Part shown: positions 56,823 through 64,000 of the stretch, piece after piece | Layout: every line of letters begins with the position of its first letter | How positions within the stretch are numbered: the first letter of the stretch is position 1 | Assembly (NCBI GenBank): GCA_963706835.1 | Contig: CAVPOB010000006.1 | Span: forward strand, 1 to 64,000 | Direction: 5' to 3' | From: CAVXYG01 sp963706835 | GTDB lineage: Bacteria > Actinomycetota > Actinomycetes > S36-B12 > GCA-2699445 | DNA length: 64,000 nt | Notes under the pieces: generated by a model | Database searches by the model: none | Told to the model about the DNA's origin: nothing | Seen by the model: the letters and a program-made list of their open reading frames with translations, nothing else | Translations under genes and position numbers: made by a program

Positions 56823-57201
56823 CTACAGCGTCGCCATCGCGATCAGCGCGCCGATCATCATCCCGACGACGATGCCGACGCCGGAGACGACCAGTGCCGT
56901 CGTGGCCTTGGTCTCGCCCTCGCTCTTGCCGATGGCGCCCATGATGAGCCCGATCGGGCCGAAGACGACGGGGAAGACGAGGAAGGCCAGGCACCCCGAA
57001 GGTGATCCCGGCGATCGAGAAGTCATTGCCGGTCGACGTCACCGGCGCTGCCGGTGCAGCGGGCGAACCCGGCGCGTAGGTCGCGGTCGGGAGCACTTGC
57101 GCGCTCCAGGCGCCGCCGCCCCAGTACCGCAGTTGGGCTGCGCGGCTGGGGTCGGGGTACCAGCCCGCCGGAACCTGGGTCGGTGGCGTGCTGTTGCTCA
57201 T
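56823..57201 (-). CDS. DUF2510 / DUF4190-type small membrane protein (frame break)
   Basis: About 125 residues after removing an extra G near 56998. N-terminal DUF2510 module: VPAGWYPDPSRAAQLRYWGGGAWS. A Pro/Ala linker follows, then two membrane helices with CLAFLVFPVVFGPIGLIMGAIG and TALVVSGVGIVVGMMIGALIAMA, the DUF4190 pattern. Such proteins are abundant in actinomycete membranes; their function is unknown. Confidence 0.82.
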
Positions 57202-57391
57202 GGCGATCCTCGAAGCCATGCGGGTCGCCCCGCTGCGGACGTGTGGTGGTGGCATCCCCGGGTGGCGCGACGGCAAGACCCTCGGCCAGCAGTTGTGTGG
57301 CACATCACTGCCCCAGCCGCCCAACGTCCCTTCCGGCATGCGAGCAACAGGCGCAACGTGGGGGTGACCGCTACCCGAGGAGCGAAGTCCC

Positions 57392-58324
57392 ATGTCACGT
57401 ACCTTCAGATTCCTCCTGGCCGCAATGCTTGCTCTGGGGGCCACCCTCGCCGGCGCCCCCGCTACCGCTCAACCCGCGGGACCACCGCCGGGGCTGCCGC
57501 TGTACTTGGCGCTCGGGGATTCGATCGCCAACGGGCAGCAGTCCGCGCCAGTCGTGCCCGACGACTACTGGGCGACGGTCGCCGCGTGGCAGGCCGCCGG
57601 GTACACCGCGCAGTACCGCGACGTGCTGGCCGAGGAACTCGACTGCGTCCCGGGCAAGGTCCTGCCGTCGGACCTGCATGCCGCCAGCTGCAGCTGCTGA
57701 ACCTCGGACGGTCGGCCGTGCCGGATCAGGTGGAACCGCCCGACGGCAGGCCGGGCGTGACCTCGGCGCTGGTCATCGAGGAACAGCTGCCGGTTGCCGT
57801 GCCGCTGCTACAGGCCCGCAACGGGGACGCCAATCCGCGCAACGACATCCCAGTGGTGACGCTTACCGTCGGTGGCAACGACGTGTTCAGCCCCATCGCC
57901 GACGCGTGCCTGCCGGCGCCCTGGACCGGACTGCGCATCCGTGATCGGGTCGGAGTTCGCGACCTTCGCCGCGGACTACGGGCAGATCCTGGCGCAACTG
58001 CGCGCCGCGGCCGGGCCGGACACGGCGATCGTCACGATGTCCTACTACAACCCGGTGCCCTACTGCGTGCTCGGTGCGGACAACCCGCTGGCGGGCCTGT
58101 TCGTGGACCTGGTGCTCGAGGGCGGAAGCCTCGGCGGCTTCACGCTGCCGGTCGGGCTCAACGACCTGATCCGCGGCATCTCGGCGGCGAACGGCGCAGT
58201 CGTGGCGGAGACCTTCGGCGCCCTGGGCGAGGGGGACTTCGTCGGCGGCACGGACTGCCTGCACCCGAACCTGTCCGGCCACACGAAGATCGCAGCAGCG
58301 TTCGCTGCGGCGTACTCGGGATGA
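57392..58324 (+). CDS. Secreted GDSL/SGNH-type lipase or esterase (frame breaks)
   Basis: About 310 residues after repair of breaks near 57685 and 57940. A signal peptide (LLAAMLALGATLAGAPATA) precedes block I LALGDSIANG with the nucleophile Ser. Block III is VTLTVGGNDVFS, and the catalytic Asp-His pair is DCLHPNLSGH. Cysteine pairs suggest disulfides, as in the streptomycete SGNH lipases. It hydrolyses acyl esters outside the cell. The stop overlaps the next ATG (ATGA). Confidence 0.87.
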
Positions 58325-58833
58325 CTGCCGGGGGACGTGCCAGCGAGCGACCGACCGCTGCCGAGCAGCGCGACCCACTGGCTCTTGTGGACGCGCTGTG
58401 GGATCTGACACTGCAGATGCCGCGGCGGACGGTCGCCGCTGAACTGGCCACGTTCGGGCCCGTCCTGAACGCCGTCGTCGGCGGCCGCGAAGGTGTCGGT
58501 GCGTTCCGCGACGGGGTGCTGCTGGACGAGGCGGCCTACATCGACCTGTACCGGGAGGTCTACCAGGCGCTCCTGGCCGACATGCCCGCGGGTTCGGCGC
58601 TGCTGGGGATGGTCGACCTGGCAATCGAGCAGGACCACCGGGAGAACGACCACCTGCTGTCGGCGTTCGCGATGCTCGACCCGGAAGATGGTGGGCGGCC
58701 GGAGGCCCTGGCCGCGACGCGCCACGCGGCACCGGCGGCGGCGCACGCCGCGGCCAAGTTCGCGCTCCTGCTGGTGCCTTCGGCGCTGGCGGTGGGGCGG
58801 TATGTGACGGTGCGGGCGATGGCCCGCGACTGA
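58321..58833 (+). CDS. Unrecognised helical protein between esterase and patatin genes
   Basis: 170 residues, mostly helical and without signal peptide: PLALVDALWDLTLQMPRRTVAAELATFGPVLNAV, then DEAAYIDLYREVYQALLADMP and a hydrophobic C-terminus. No motif known to me. Its ATG overlaps the esterase stop, and the patatin-like gene starts 17 bases after its stop, so the three form an apparent operon of lipid-acting genes. The role is unknown. Confidence 0.72.
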   Translation: MTAGGRASERPTAAEQRDPLALVDALWDLTLQMPRRTVAAELATFGPVLNAVVGGREGVGAFRDGVLLDEAAYIDLYREVYQALLADMPAGSALLGMVDLAIEQDHRENDHLLSAFAMLDPEDGGRPEALAATRHAAPAAAHAAAKFALLLVPSALAVGRYVTVRAMARD

Positions 58834-58849
58834 GGCAAGGGGGTTCGCC

Positions 58850-60035
58850 ATGGCGGACGAAACATTGGAAATCGGCGTCGTCATCGCGGGTGCTGGTGCG
58901 CGGGGCGCGTACGAGGCGGGCCTGCTGGCGCATCTGCTGCCGGAGATTGCCGCACGCACCCAGGCCGAAGGGAAGGTGGCGCGGTTCTGGTTCATCGGCA
59001 CTAGTGCCGGGTCCTTGAACTCGGTGCTCATCGGCAGTCGGGCGCCGCGCGTGCTGCCCGAGCACGAGCCCGCTCACGTCCGGGCCTTGTGGACAGCAAC
59101 GATGGACGCGGTCGCGCCGGTGTGGGGCAGCGTCAGCGAGGGCCAGGTCATCGCGCCGCTGCCCAACGGCCGACTGTTGGCGGCGCTGACACGGCTGCTT
59201 CCCGTAGGTCGGTTGCGGTTGACCAGTCTGCTGAACACCGACCCGCTGCACCGATTGGCCCAGGACCCAGCGATCGTGGACTGGGAGCAACTGGCGCGCA
59301 ACGTGGCCGAGGGGCGGGTGGGTGCAGTGGGCGCTGCAACCACTGCCCGCGACGGCCGCACCGTGGTGTTCCTGCACCGTCACAAGCAACACAGCGCCGA
59401 TCCCGCGGGACGTGCGGCGCGACATCGACTACGTGGACTGCCCTGCGGGGATCGAGGCGCAGCACGTGCTGGCGTCGTCGGCTATCCCGGTGGCGTTCCC
59501 GCCGCAGCGGATCACCCGGCCGCAGGAGTGGCAGGGCTGGTACTACGACGGCGGGGTGCGGCTCAACACGCCCCTGAAGCCGGCGATCGAGCTGGGCCTG
59601 CGACACCTGGTGATCGTCGGGACGCACCCGGACCGGTACGACCGTGATGAGTTGCCCGACCCCAATCGGGCGTGCCCGGAGGTGGACGAGGCGATGGTGC
59701 CGGTGGCCAACCAGATCATGGCCGACCAGTTGATCCAGGATCTGCAGACGTTGCGCAGCCGCAACCGGGTGCAGCCGCGCAAGGCGACGCAGTACCTCTT
59801 CGCCGGCCCGGCAACCTTCGACGCGCTGGCGGACCTGGCCCGGAACACGCCGACCCACTGGACGTTCGCCGGCCAGTTGCGGCGGCTGCTGAGCGCCGAG
59901 GCCAGGGATGAGCTGTCCAGCTACCTGCTGTTCGATCCGGGGTATCTGAGCGCCTCGGTGGAGGCGGGGCGGATCCGGGCTGAGGAGGCTGCCGTGCTGG
60001 GCACCGATGAAGGGGCGGTCAACTGGCTGCGGTGA
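58850..60035 (+). CDS. Patatin-like phospholipase (frame break)
   Basis: About 394 residues after repair of a frame break near 59395. The patatin domain shows the oxyanion loop GAGARGAYEAG, the nucleophile in FIGTSAGSLN (GxSxG) and the catalytic Asp in YYDGGVRLNTPL. Supporting blocks are DIDYVDCPAGIEAQHVLASSAIPVAFPP and HLVIVGTHPDRYD. No signal peptide. It is a cytosolic or membrane-associated acyl hydrolase of the bacterial patatin family, with a C-terminal extension of about 150 residues as seen in actinobacterial members. Likely co-transcribed with the two upstream genes. Confidence 0.87.
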
Positions 60036-60125
60036 GTCGCGCCGCACGCTCGCAGCCGGTGGTGGCGCTGCCGCTCCCGGACCTGGTCGAGCGGTCATGG
60101 CCCCGGCATGCGGGCAGGCTTCGGT

Positions 60126-60390
60126 CTGCACCCGGGGATGGGGTGTGCACCCGCTTCGGGTGTGCACCCGCTTCGGGTGTGTGCACCCGCGGCGGTGGCT
60201 GGAGCGGCTCTCGCGGACACAAGGGTTGCACCCGGATTGGTGGTTTGCACCCGCCGCGGGGGCTGGGGTACCCGATTCGAGCCTCTCCAGCCCCCGAATC
60301 GGGTGCAGACACCCGTTCCGGGTGCAGGGGCGAGCGACTGAGGTCGGAATCCGCCCCCGATCCGGGTGCAAACCCCCGCCCCGGGTGCAG
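60126..60390. repeat. TGCACCCG inverted repeat island 7
   Basis: Forward units are more degenerate here: cores GGG, two TTC units shortened to TGCACCCGCTTCGGG, then CGG, GAT and CCG. Two reverse pairs follow (cores AAT/TTC and ATC/CCC). The centre is near 60280. It lies between the patatin gene and the ArsR gene, both plus strand. Confidence 0.88.
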
Positions 60391-60404
60391 AGTTGCGCCC
60401 CGAC

Positions 60405-60532
60405 GGCCGCAGCCCGACCGTGCCCCCTGGGCCCCGACCGTGCCCCCTGCGCTCCGACGGCCGCGGCCGCAGCCCGACCGTGCCCCCTGGGCCCCGACCG
60501 TGCGCCCCTGGGCCCCGACACCGCAGCAGGGC
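60405..60532 (+). repeat. CCGACCGTGCCCCCTGGGCC direct repeats
   Basis: Five irregular copies of CCGACCGTGCCCCCTG, two of them extended by GGCC, separated by CCGCGGCCGCAGC-like spacers. They run from island 7 to just before the ArsR operator. No coding role is seen. Confidence 0.8.
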
Positions 60533-60561
60533 CTTGACTGCAGCACCACCCACGAGTAACG

Positions 60562-60579
60562 TACAACCAAATGGTTGTA
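60562..60579. promoter_or_regulatory. Operator palindrome over the start codon of the ArsR-type gene
   Basis: TACAACC (60562-60568) and GGTTGTA (60573-60579) form a perfect inverted repeat around AAAT. The ATG at 60571 lies inside it. This is the ACAACC-N4-GGTTGT type of site typical of small ArsR regulators that control SRPBCC genes. A repressor bound here would block both promoter clearance and expression of its own gene. Confidence 0.75.
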
Positions 60580-60909
60580 GATAACCTCACCGACGACGAT
60601 GTGGACCGGATCTTCCGAGCCCTCGCCGACCGCACGCGCCGCGACATCGTCCGGCGCACCCTCACTGCCGAGGCGACGGTCTCGCAGTTGGCGGACCGCT
60701 ACCACATGTCGTTCGCCGCGGTCCAGAAGCACGTCGCAGTCCTGGAAGGAGCGGGCCTGGTGCACAAGCACCCCCACGGCCGCGAGCGCCTGGTCCGCGG
60801 CGACCCCGAGACCATCCGTCGCGCGCAGCAGCTGCTCGACGAGTTCGAGCAGGTGTGGCGGGAGCGGATCGCCCGCCTGGACGACCTGCTCGCCGAAGAC
60901 CCCCGATAG
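60571..60909 (+). CDS. ArsR-family regulator of an SRPBCC gene
   Basis: 112 residues. Winged helix: IFRALADRTRRDIVRRTLTAEATVSQLADRYHMSFAAVQKHVAVLEGAGLVHKHPHGRERLV. No metal-binding Cys or His cluster, so it is the non-metal SdpR/PagR-like type. The start codon sits in the operator. It is followed 13 bases later by the AHSA1 protein gene, the standard partner. It probably represses both genes. Confidence 0.88.
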   Translation: MVVDNLTDDDVDRIFRALADRTRRDIVRRTLTAEATVSQLADRYHMSFAAVQKHVAVLEGAGLVHKHPHGRERLVRGDPETIRRAQQLLDEFEQVWRERIARLDDLLAEDPR

Positions 60910-60922
60910 CAAGGAGCCCGCC

Positions 60923-61900
60923 ATGCCCATCACGTCCATCACCAAGGATCCCGAAGCGCTCACCATGACCGTGGTCGCCGACTTCCCCGTCGACGTGCAG
61001 CGACTGTGGGACGCCTACGCCGACCCGCGCCAACTGGAGCGGTTCTGGGGCCCGCCCACCTATCCCGCCACCTTCTCCCGGCACGATATGCACGCGCCGG
61101 GCCGCAGCGAGTACTCGATGACCGGGCCGGAGGGGGACGTGCACCGCGGCTACTGGGAGTACCTGGCCGTGGACCCTGGCCGGTCGTTCGAGGTCCGCGA
61201 CGGGTTCGCCAATGAGGACGGTTCGAACAACGACGATTCCCCCTCGATGCGGGTCACCTTCACGTTCACCGCAACCGAGTCCGGGTCGCGGGTATCCACC
61301 ATCACCTCCTTCAACTCCCTGGCAGACCTGGAGCAGTTGACCGAGATGGGCATGGAGGAGGGCACGCGACTGGCGATGGGCCAGATGGACGAGGTGCTCG
61401 CCGACCTGGCAACGTTCGCCGCCGACCGTGCCACGGAGGCGCAGATCCTCAGCGACACCAAGGTGCGGGTCAGCCGGGTGATCCGCGGCACGCCGCAACA
61501 GGTGTGGGACGCCCACCAGCGCGCCGACCTGATGCAGCGCTGGATGCTCGGACCGGACGGCTGGACGATGCCGGTGTGCGAAGTGGCCACCGAGGTCGGC
61601 CAGCCCTACCGCTACGAGTGGGAGCAGGAGGGCGGCGGGCAGCGCTTCGGCTTCGTGGGGGAACTGCTGGAGTCCGTGCCGCCGAACCGGTCGGTGACCA
61701 CGGAGCAGATGATCGGGATGGACGGCGAGCCCACGCTCAACGAGATGACGCTGACCCCGGTCGAGGGCGGCACCCTGCTCTCAGTCGTCATCACGTACCC
61801 CTCTGCCGAGGTGCGCGACATGGTGCTGGCCACCGGGATGACCGACGGCATGGAGACCAGTTACGCGCGGCTGGAGCGTGAGGTGCTGGTCGGGGTGTGA
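60923..61900 (+). CDS. Double AHSA1/SRPBCC-domain protein
   Basis: 325 residues in two tandem START-like domains, about 1-155 (VDVQRLWDAYADPRQLERFWGPPTYPATF...) and 165-325 (VSRVIRGTPQQVWDAHQRADLMQRWMLGPDG...). Both show the WxA-like helix and the W...Gp core of Hsp90-activator-like SRPBCC proteins, which bind hydrophobic ligands. The function in this operon type is unknown; it may be a ligand carrier or stress protein. The ATG at 60923 follows AAGGAG. Confidence 0.85.
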   Translation: MPITSITKDPEALTMTVVADFPVDVQRLWDAYADPRQLERFWGPPTYPATFSRHDMHAPGRSEYSMTGPEGDVHRGYWEYLAVDPGRSFEVRDGFANEDGSNNDDSPSMRVTFTFTATESGSRVSTITSFNSLADLEQLTEMGMEEGTRLAMGQMDEVLADLATFAADRATEAQILSDTKVRVSRVIRGTPQQVWDAHQRADLMQRWMLGPDGWTMPVCEVATEVGQPYRYEWEQEGGGQRFGFVGELLESVPPNRSVTTEQMIGMDGEPTLNEMTLTPVEGGTLLSVVITYPSAEVRDMVLATGMTDGMETSYARLEREVLVGV

Positions 61901-62030
61901 CGGTTGGCTCCGGCAGCATGCCGTGGGTGTACTTGGCGGTCACTTGGAGCACATTCACCGACATGAGCGCTCCGCGATCCCCGTGCATAGGCTCCACAGC
62001 CCGGCATGGTCCCCCGGGCATTCCACCAGG

Positions 62031-62055
62031 CAATGCATGCAAAGTGCATGCATTG
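62031..62055. promoter_or_regulatory. Perfect 11-bp-arm palindrome upstream of vapB
   Basis: CAATGCATGCA (62031-62041) and TGCATGCATTG (62045-62055) are exact inverted repeats around AAG. The site is 25 bases ahead of the vapB start, followed by GAATAGGCT, a possible -10. It is the operator type bound by RHH antitoxin dimers. It is unusually AT-rich for this DNA. Confidence 0.8.
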
Positions 62056-62079
62056 GCGATGTCCGAATAGGCTCATCCC

Positions 62080-62313
62080 ATGGCCATTGTCCAAGTGCGC
62101 GACGTCTCGGAGGAGGCGCTCAACGCCCTGAAGAACCGTGCGAGTGAACAGGGTCTGACGTTGAGCGCCTACCTCCGCGCCGAGTTGGAGCGTCTGGCGG
62201 CCCGACCGACAAACGCCGAGATCGTGGATCGCCTGGCCCGGCGGGACCGGACAGACGGACCGTCGACTGCCGACACGGTGGCGGAGATCCGCAGGACCCG
62301 CGAAGCGTCGTGA
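62080..62313 (+). CDS. VapB/FitA-type ribbon-helix-helix antitoxin
   Basis: 77 residues. MAIVQVRDVSEEALNALKNRASEQG is the beta-strand and first helix of a ribbon-helix-helix DNA-binding domain, followed by LTLSAYLRAELERLA. The C-terminal tail (TNAEIVDRLARRDR) is the toxin-binding part of FitA-like antitoxins. Its TGA overlaps the GTG of the PIN-domain gene (GTGA). It likely represses the operon through the palindrome at 62031. Confidence 0.87.
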   Translation: MAIVQVRDVSEEALNALKNRASEQGLTLSAYLRAELERLAARPTNAEIVDRLARRDRTDGPSTADTVAEIRRTREAS

Positions 62314-62707
62314 TCGTGGTCGAGGCGTAGGCCGTGGTCGATGCTCTCGTGGGGGAGCGAGCCAGCGCAGAACTGCTGGCCGTCATCGCTGAAGGTGACC
62401 TGCAGGCCCCATCACTGCTCGACTACGAGGTCGCCAGTGCGCTGCGAGGCCATGCCCTGGCCCGCAGACTGGACGTGCACGACCTGGCCGATGCCGTCGA
62501 CAGTTTCGGTGCCCTGCGGTCGAGCGGCATCCACTCGCCAGCATGATGGGGCCCGTCCTCGCGATCCGAGGCAACTTCACGGTCTATGACGCGGCGTACG
62601 TCGTCCTCGCGCGGGCGCTGGAGGCTCCATTGGTCACAGTGGACGTCAAACTCCTCGAGGCACGTCGGCTTGGCGTCGAGGTCCGGGTCCTCAGCGATTC
62701 CACGTAG
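62310..62707 (+). pseudogene. VapC PIN-domain toxin, broken
   Basis: A GTG start reads VIVVEA then TAG where VapC has VIVVDAS; both the first catalytic Asp (now Glu) and the next residue are hit. The rest continues AVVDALVGERASAELLAVIAEG...LLDYEVASALRGHA, then a frame break near 62525 leads to YDAAYVVLARALEAPLVTVDVKLLEARRL, keeping the other acidic residues (E of LLDYEV, D of VYDAAY and TVDVKL). It would be an RNase if intact. An initiation at 62334 would give a protein without the first Asp. Confidence 0.8.
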
Positions 62708-62908
62708 GCAGCCCTGAACACGCCGGGTTGCGCCATGGGGACTGGGTGCGACGCGGGTCCACTGCGCATCGCCGACCGTCGAGGAGTCGTGGCGTCCTGA
62801 GTGCGATTCCAATGGAGTGCCGCGAGCACACATGTGGCTCGTCGCTCCGAGTTCACGCGGCAGTCGCCCCGAGCCCAACCGGGGGCGATCCCGCTAGGAG
62901 TGGCGGGC

Positions 62909-63418
62909 TCAGACCTCGGGGGCCCGGTGCCGCCGGACTTCGGCGCGGACTGCTGGCTCGAGTTCGTTGTCGAGCCAGCGCTCCACTTCCGCCCGGATGC
63001 GCAGTGACAGCCGCTGAACGATCAGTTCCTCATCCAGGACGGCACGCGATGCCAGCGGCCGCAGCTTCGCCATCGGCTCCGCGGCTCCGCGTTGGGCGGT
63101 GCGCGGCCGGACATCCACCGTTGCCTCCGCCGAGGGGCCTGCGGAAACTCCGTCGTAGAGGAAGGTCGGTGGGAAGGACGGTGGGGCGCCTGCGCCGATT
63201 GCCTCGGCTGCGGCGTGCAGTTCCGCAGAAGTCAACGAGAGTGCCGAGGCGATGCGCTCCAGCACCAGCGGCGTGCCCCACCGGCGCCCCTGCTCCAACT
63301 CCCCGAGGTAGGGATGGGACACGCCGGCCCGGTCGGCGAGGTCGCCGCGCTCGATGCCGCGGTCATCCCGCGCCGCGGCGATGGCGCGGCCCATGCTGAT
63401 GCTGCTGTCGTCGATCAT
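62909..63418 (-). CDS. XRE-family helix-turn-helix regulator
   Basis: 169 residues. N-terminal HTH: ISMGRAIAAARDDRGIERGDLADRAGVSHPYLGELEQGRRWGTPLVLERIASALSL. The middle is Pro/Ala-rich, and the C-terminal part (DEELIVQRLSLRIRAEVERWLDNELEPAVRAEV) is a long charged helix that may dimerise. A longer upstream frame exists without a convincing start; the ATG at 63418 begins right before the HTH. Its target is unknown, and no operator was recognised. Confidence 0.82.
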   Translation of the reverse strand: MIDDSSISMGRAIAAARDDRGIERGDLADRAGVSHPYLGELEQGRRWGTPLVLERIASALSLTSAELHAAAEAIGAGAPPSFPPTFLYDGVSAGPSAEATVDVRPRTAQRGAAEPMAKLRPLASRAVLDEELIVQRLSLRIRAEVERWLDNELEPAVRAEVRRHRAPEV

Positions 63419-63846
63419 TCGTCGCTCCGGAGGTCGGGTCTGGTCGGCCGCGTCTTCGGCGATTGTGGCAGCGAGGCTCGGGCATCCGCGGCAGGTTGCC
63501 TCCCGCGGCACAGTGGCGTCGCGGTGGTGGCGGGAGCGCACGGCGAACGTGCACCCGCGACACCGGCCGGCGGCCGTGCCGAGCCCGCTCACGGCCGCCG
63601 AAGAGTGGCGCGCGAATACCTGGTCTGAGTCACCGGGCCGGCGCAGCTCAGCGGCCCTCAGCCGGATCCGGGACCAGGCCGTGCGAGCGGAGGCCCGCGA
63701 GACCCATCCGGCCCGGGATCCCGATCCGTCTGCGCCTGCAACCGCCCATGCGCGGGGCCGACGCCCCCGGTACCGGCCCCCGCGCACCGCGTGCCGTTAC
63801 CGGGTGTTCCATGGGAGCTGAGCACTGGGCAGTCCGAGGAGGTCCC
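63419..63846. other. Gene-free divergent region
   Basis: About 430 bases between the XRE gene (leftward) and the gene starting at 63847 (rightward). The in-frame extension upstream of the XRE start has no motif. GAGGAGG at 63836-63842 serves the right-hand gene. Confidence 0.45.
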
Positions 63847-64000
63847 GTGAGCAAGGTGCCGCTTCTGGTGACGGGCCCCGGCGGGTCACGGGCGCAGATC
63901 GAGCGAGCATCCGCGACTGACCTGATGGAGCTGGCCGCCGATGTCGGGCCGATGCCGGTCCAGTTCGGGGCCCTGCTGCAGATGGATCGCGCAGCCGTCG
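63847..64000 (+). CDS. Start of a probable wax-ester synthase/diacylglycerol acyltransferase (cut by window edge)
   Basis: Only the first 51 residues are inside the window, from a GTG preceded by GAGGAGG. ERASATDLMELAADVGPMPVQFGALLQMD matches the opening of WS/DGAT proteins (typically LSPxDxxFLxxDTGxxPMHxGxxxxL), which begin storage-lipid synthesis. The HHxxxDG active site would be beyond the window. Assignment rests on a short segment. Confidence 0.6.
   Translation, partial: MSKVPLLVTGPGGSRAQIERASATDLMELAADVGPMPVQFGALLQMDRAAV

Noticed and set aside
43141..59775. GGGTGCAG-like strings inside genes (for example 43151 and 59767)
   Set aside because: They lack the CCCCCG arm and fall in conserved coding sequence; they are expected by chance in DNA of this composition.

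Overview
The window is high-GC DNA from an actinomycete (class Actinomycetia; I cannot place the order). Three things point there: dense G/C-ending codons, many GTG starts with 4-base start/stop overlaps, and two gene neighbourhoods known from mycobacteria and streptomycetes. These are clpC, mutY, a membrane-anchored protein and radA (10.6-16.5 kb), and a run of a Cys-rich protein, ppx, sugar-phosphate isomerase, proC, bS22, NAD epimerase and acyltransferase (16.5-33.5 kb). In the second run the order is kept, but extra genes are inserted before and after proC.

Layout. 0-1.3 kb: a SAM-IV-like riboswitch in front of an unrecognised protein. 1.3-9.7 kb (minus strand): a secreted alpha/beta hydrolase, then a 2-oxoacid:ferredoxin oxidoreductase operon (gamma, alpha, beta and a GltD-like flavoprotein with a ferredoxin tail) that contains an AbiEi/DUF559-type gene; a remnant of the ferredoxin tail lies at 1.29-1.46 kb. 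9.8-17.3 kb: YidB-like protein, ClpC, MutY, RadA. 17.3-33.5 kb: Ppx, isomerase, a 1081-residue secreted PKD/LamG protein, TetR regulator, proline dehydrogenase, ProC, KtrB/KtrA, an AcuC-type deacetylase, bS22, epimerase, acyltransferase. 33.5-43.4 kb: FAD sugar-lactone oxidase, acyl-CoA ligase, glutaredoxin-like protein, threonine ammonia-lyase, DrrAB-type exporter, GreA, HhH-GPD protein. 43.7-53 kb: short UvrA-like protein, ABC exporter, ArsR/ArsM pair, GH31 glycosidase. 53.4-64 kb: CoA-binding protein, lipoprotein, esterase and patatin genes, ArsR/SRPBCC pair, VapBC remnant, XRE regulator, and the start of a probable wax-ester synthase.

The strongest unexplained signal is a family of seven intergenic islands at about 6.3, 19.3, 23.9, 35.2, 41.3, 52.9 and 60.1 kb. 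Each is built from 17-19 bp units, TGCACCCGNNNCGGGGG, usually in pairs. The left half of every island carries the forward unit and the right half its reverse complement, so each island is one large inverted structure. No coding sequence carries it.

A caution for any reader: more than thirty reading-frame breaks hit otherwise intact genes, including essential ones (clpC, greA). Many are a single extra G or C in a short run. I read these as uncorrected sequencing indels and give gene spans across them. A few genes (vapC, a berberine-bridge oxidase tail, the ferredoxin-tail copy) look truly broken.
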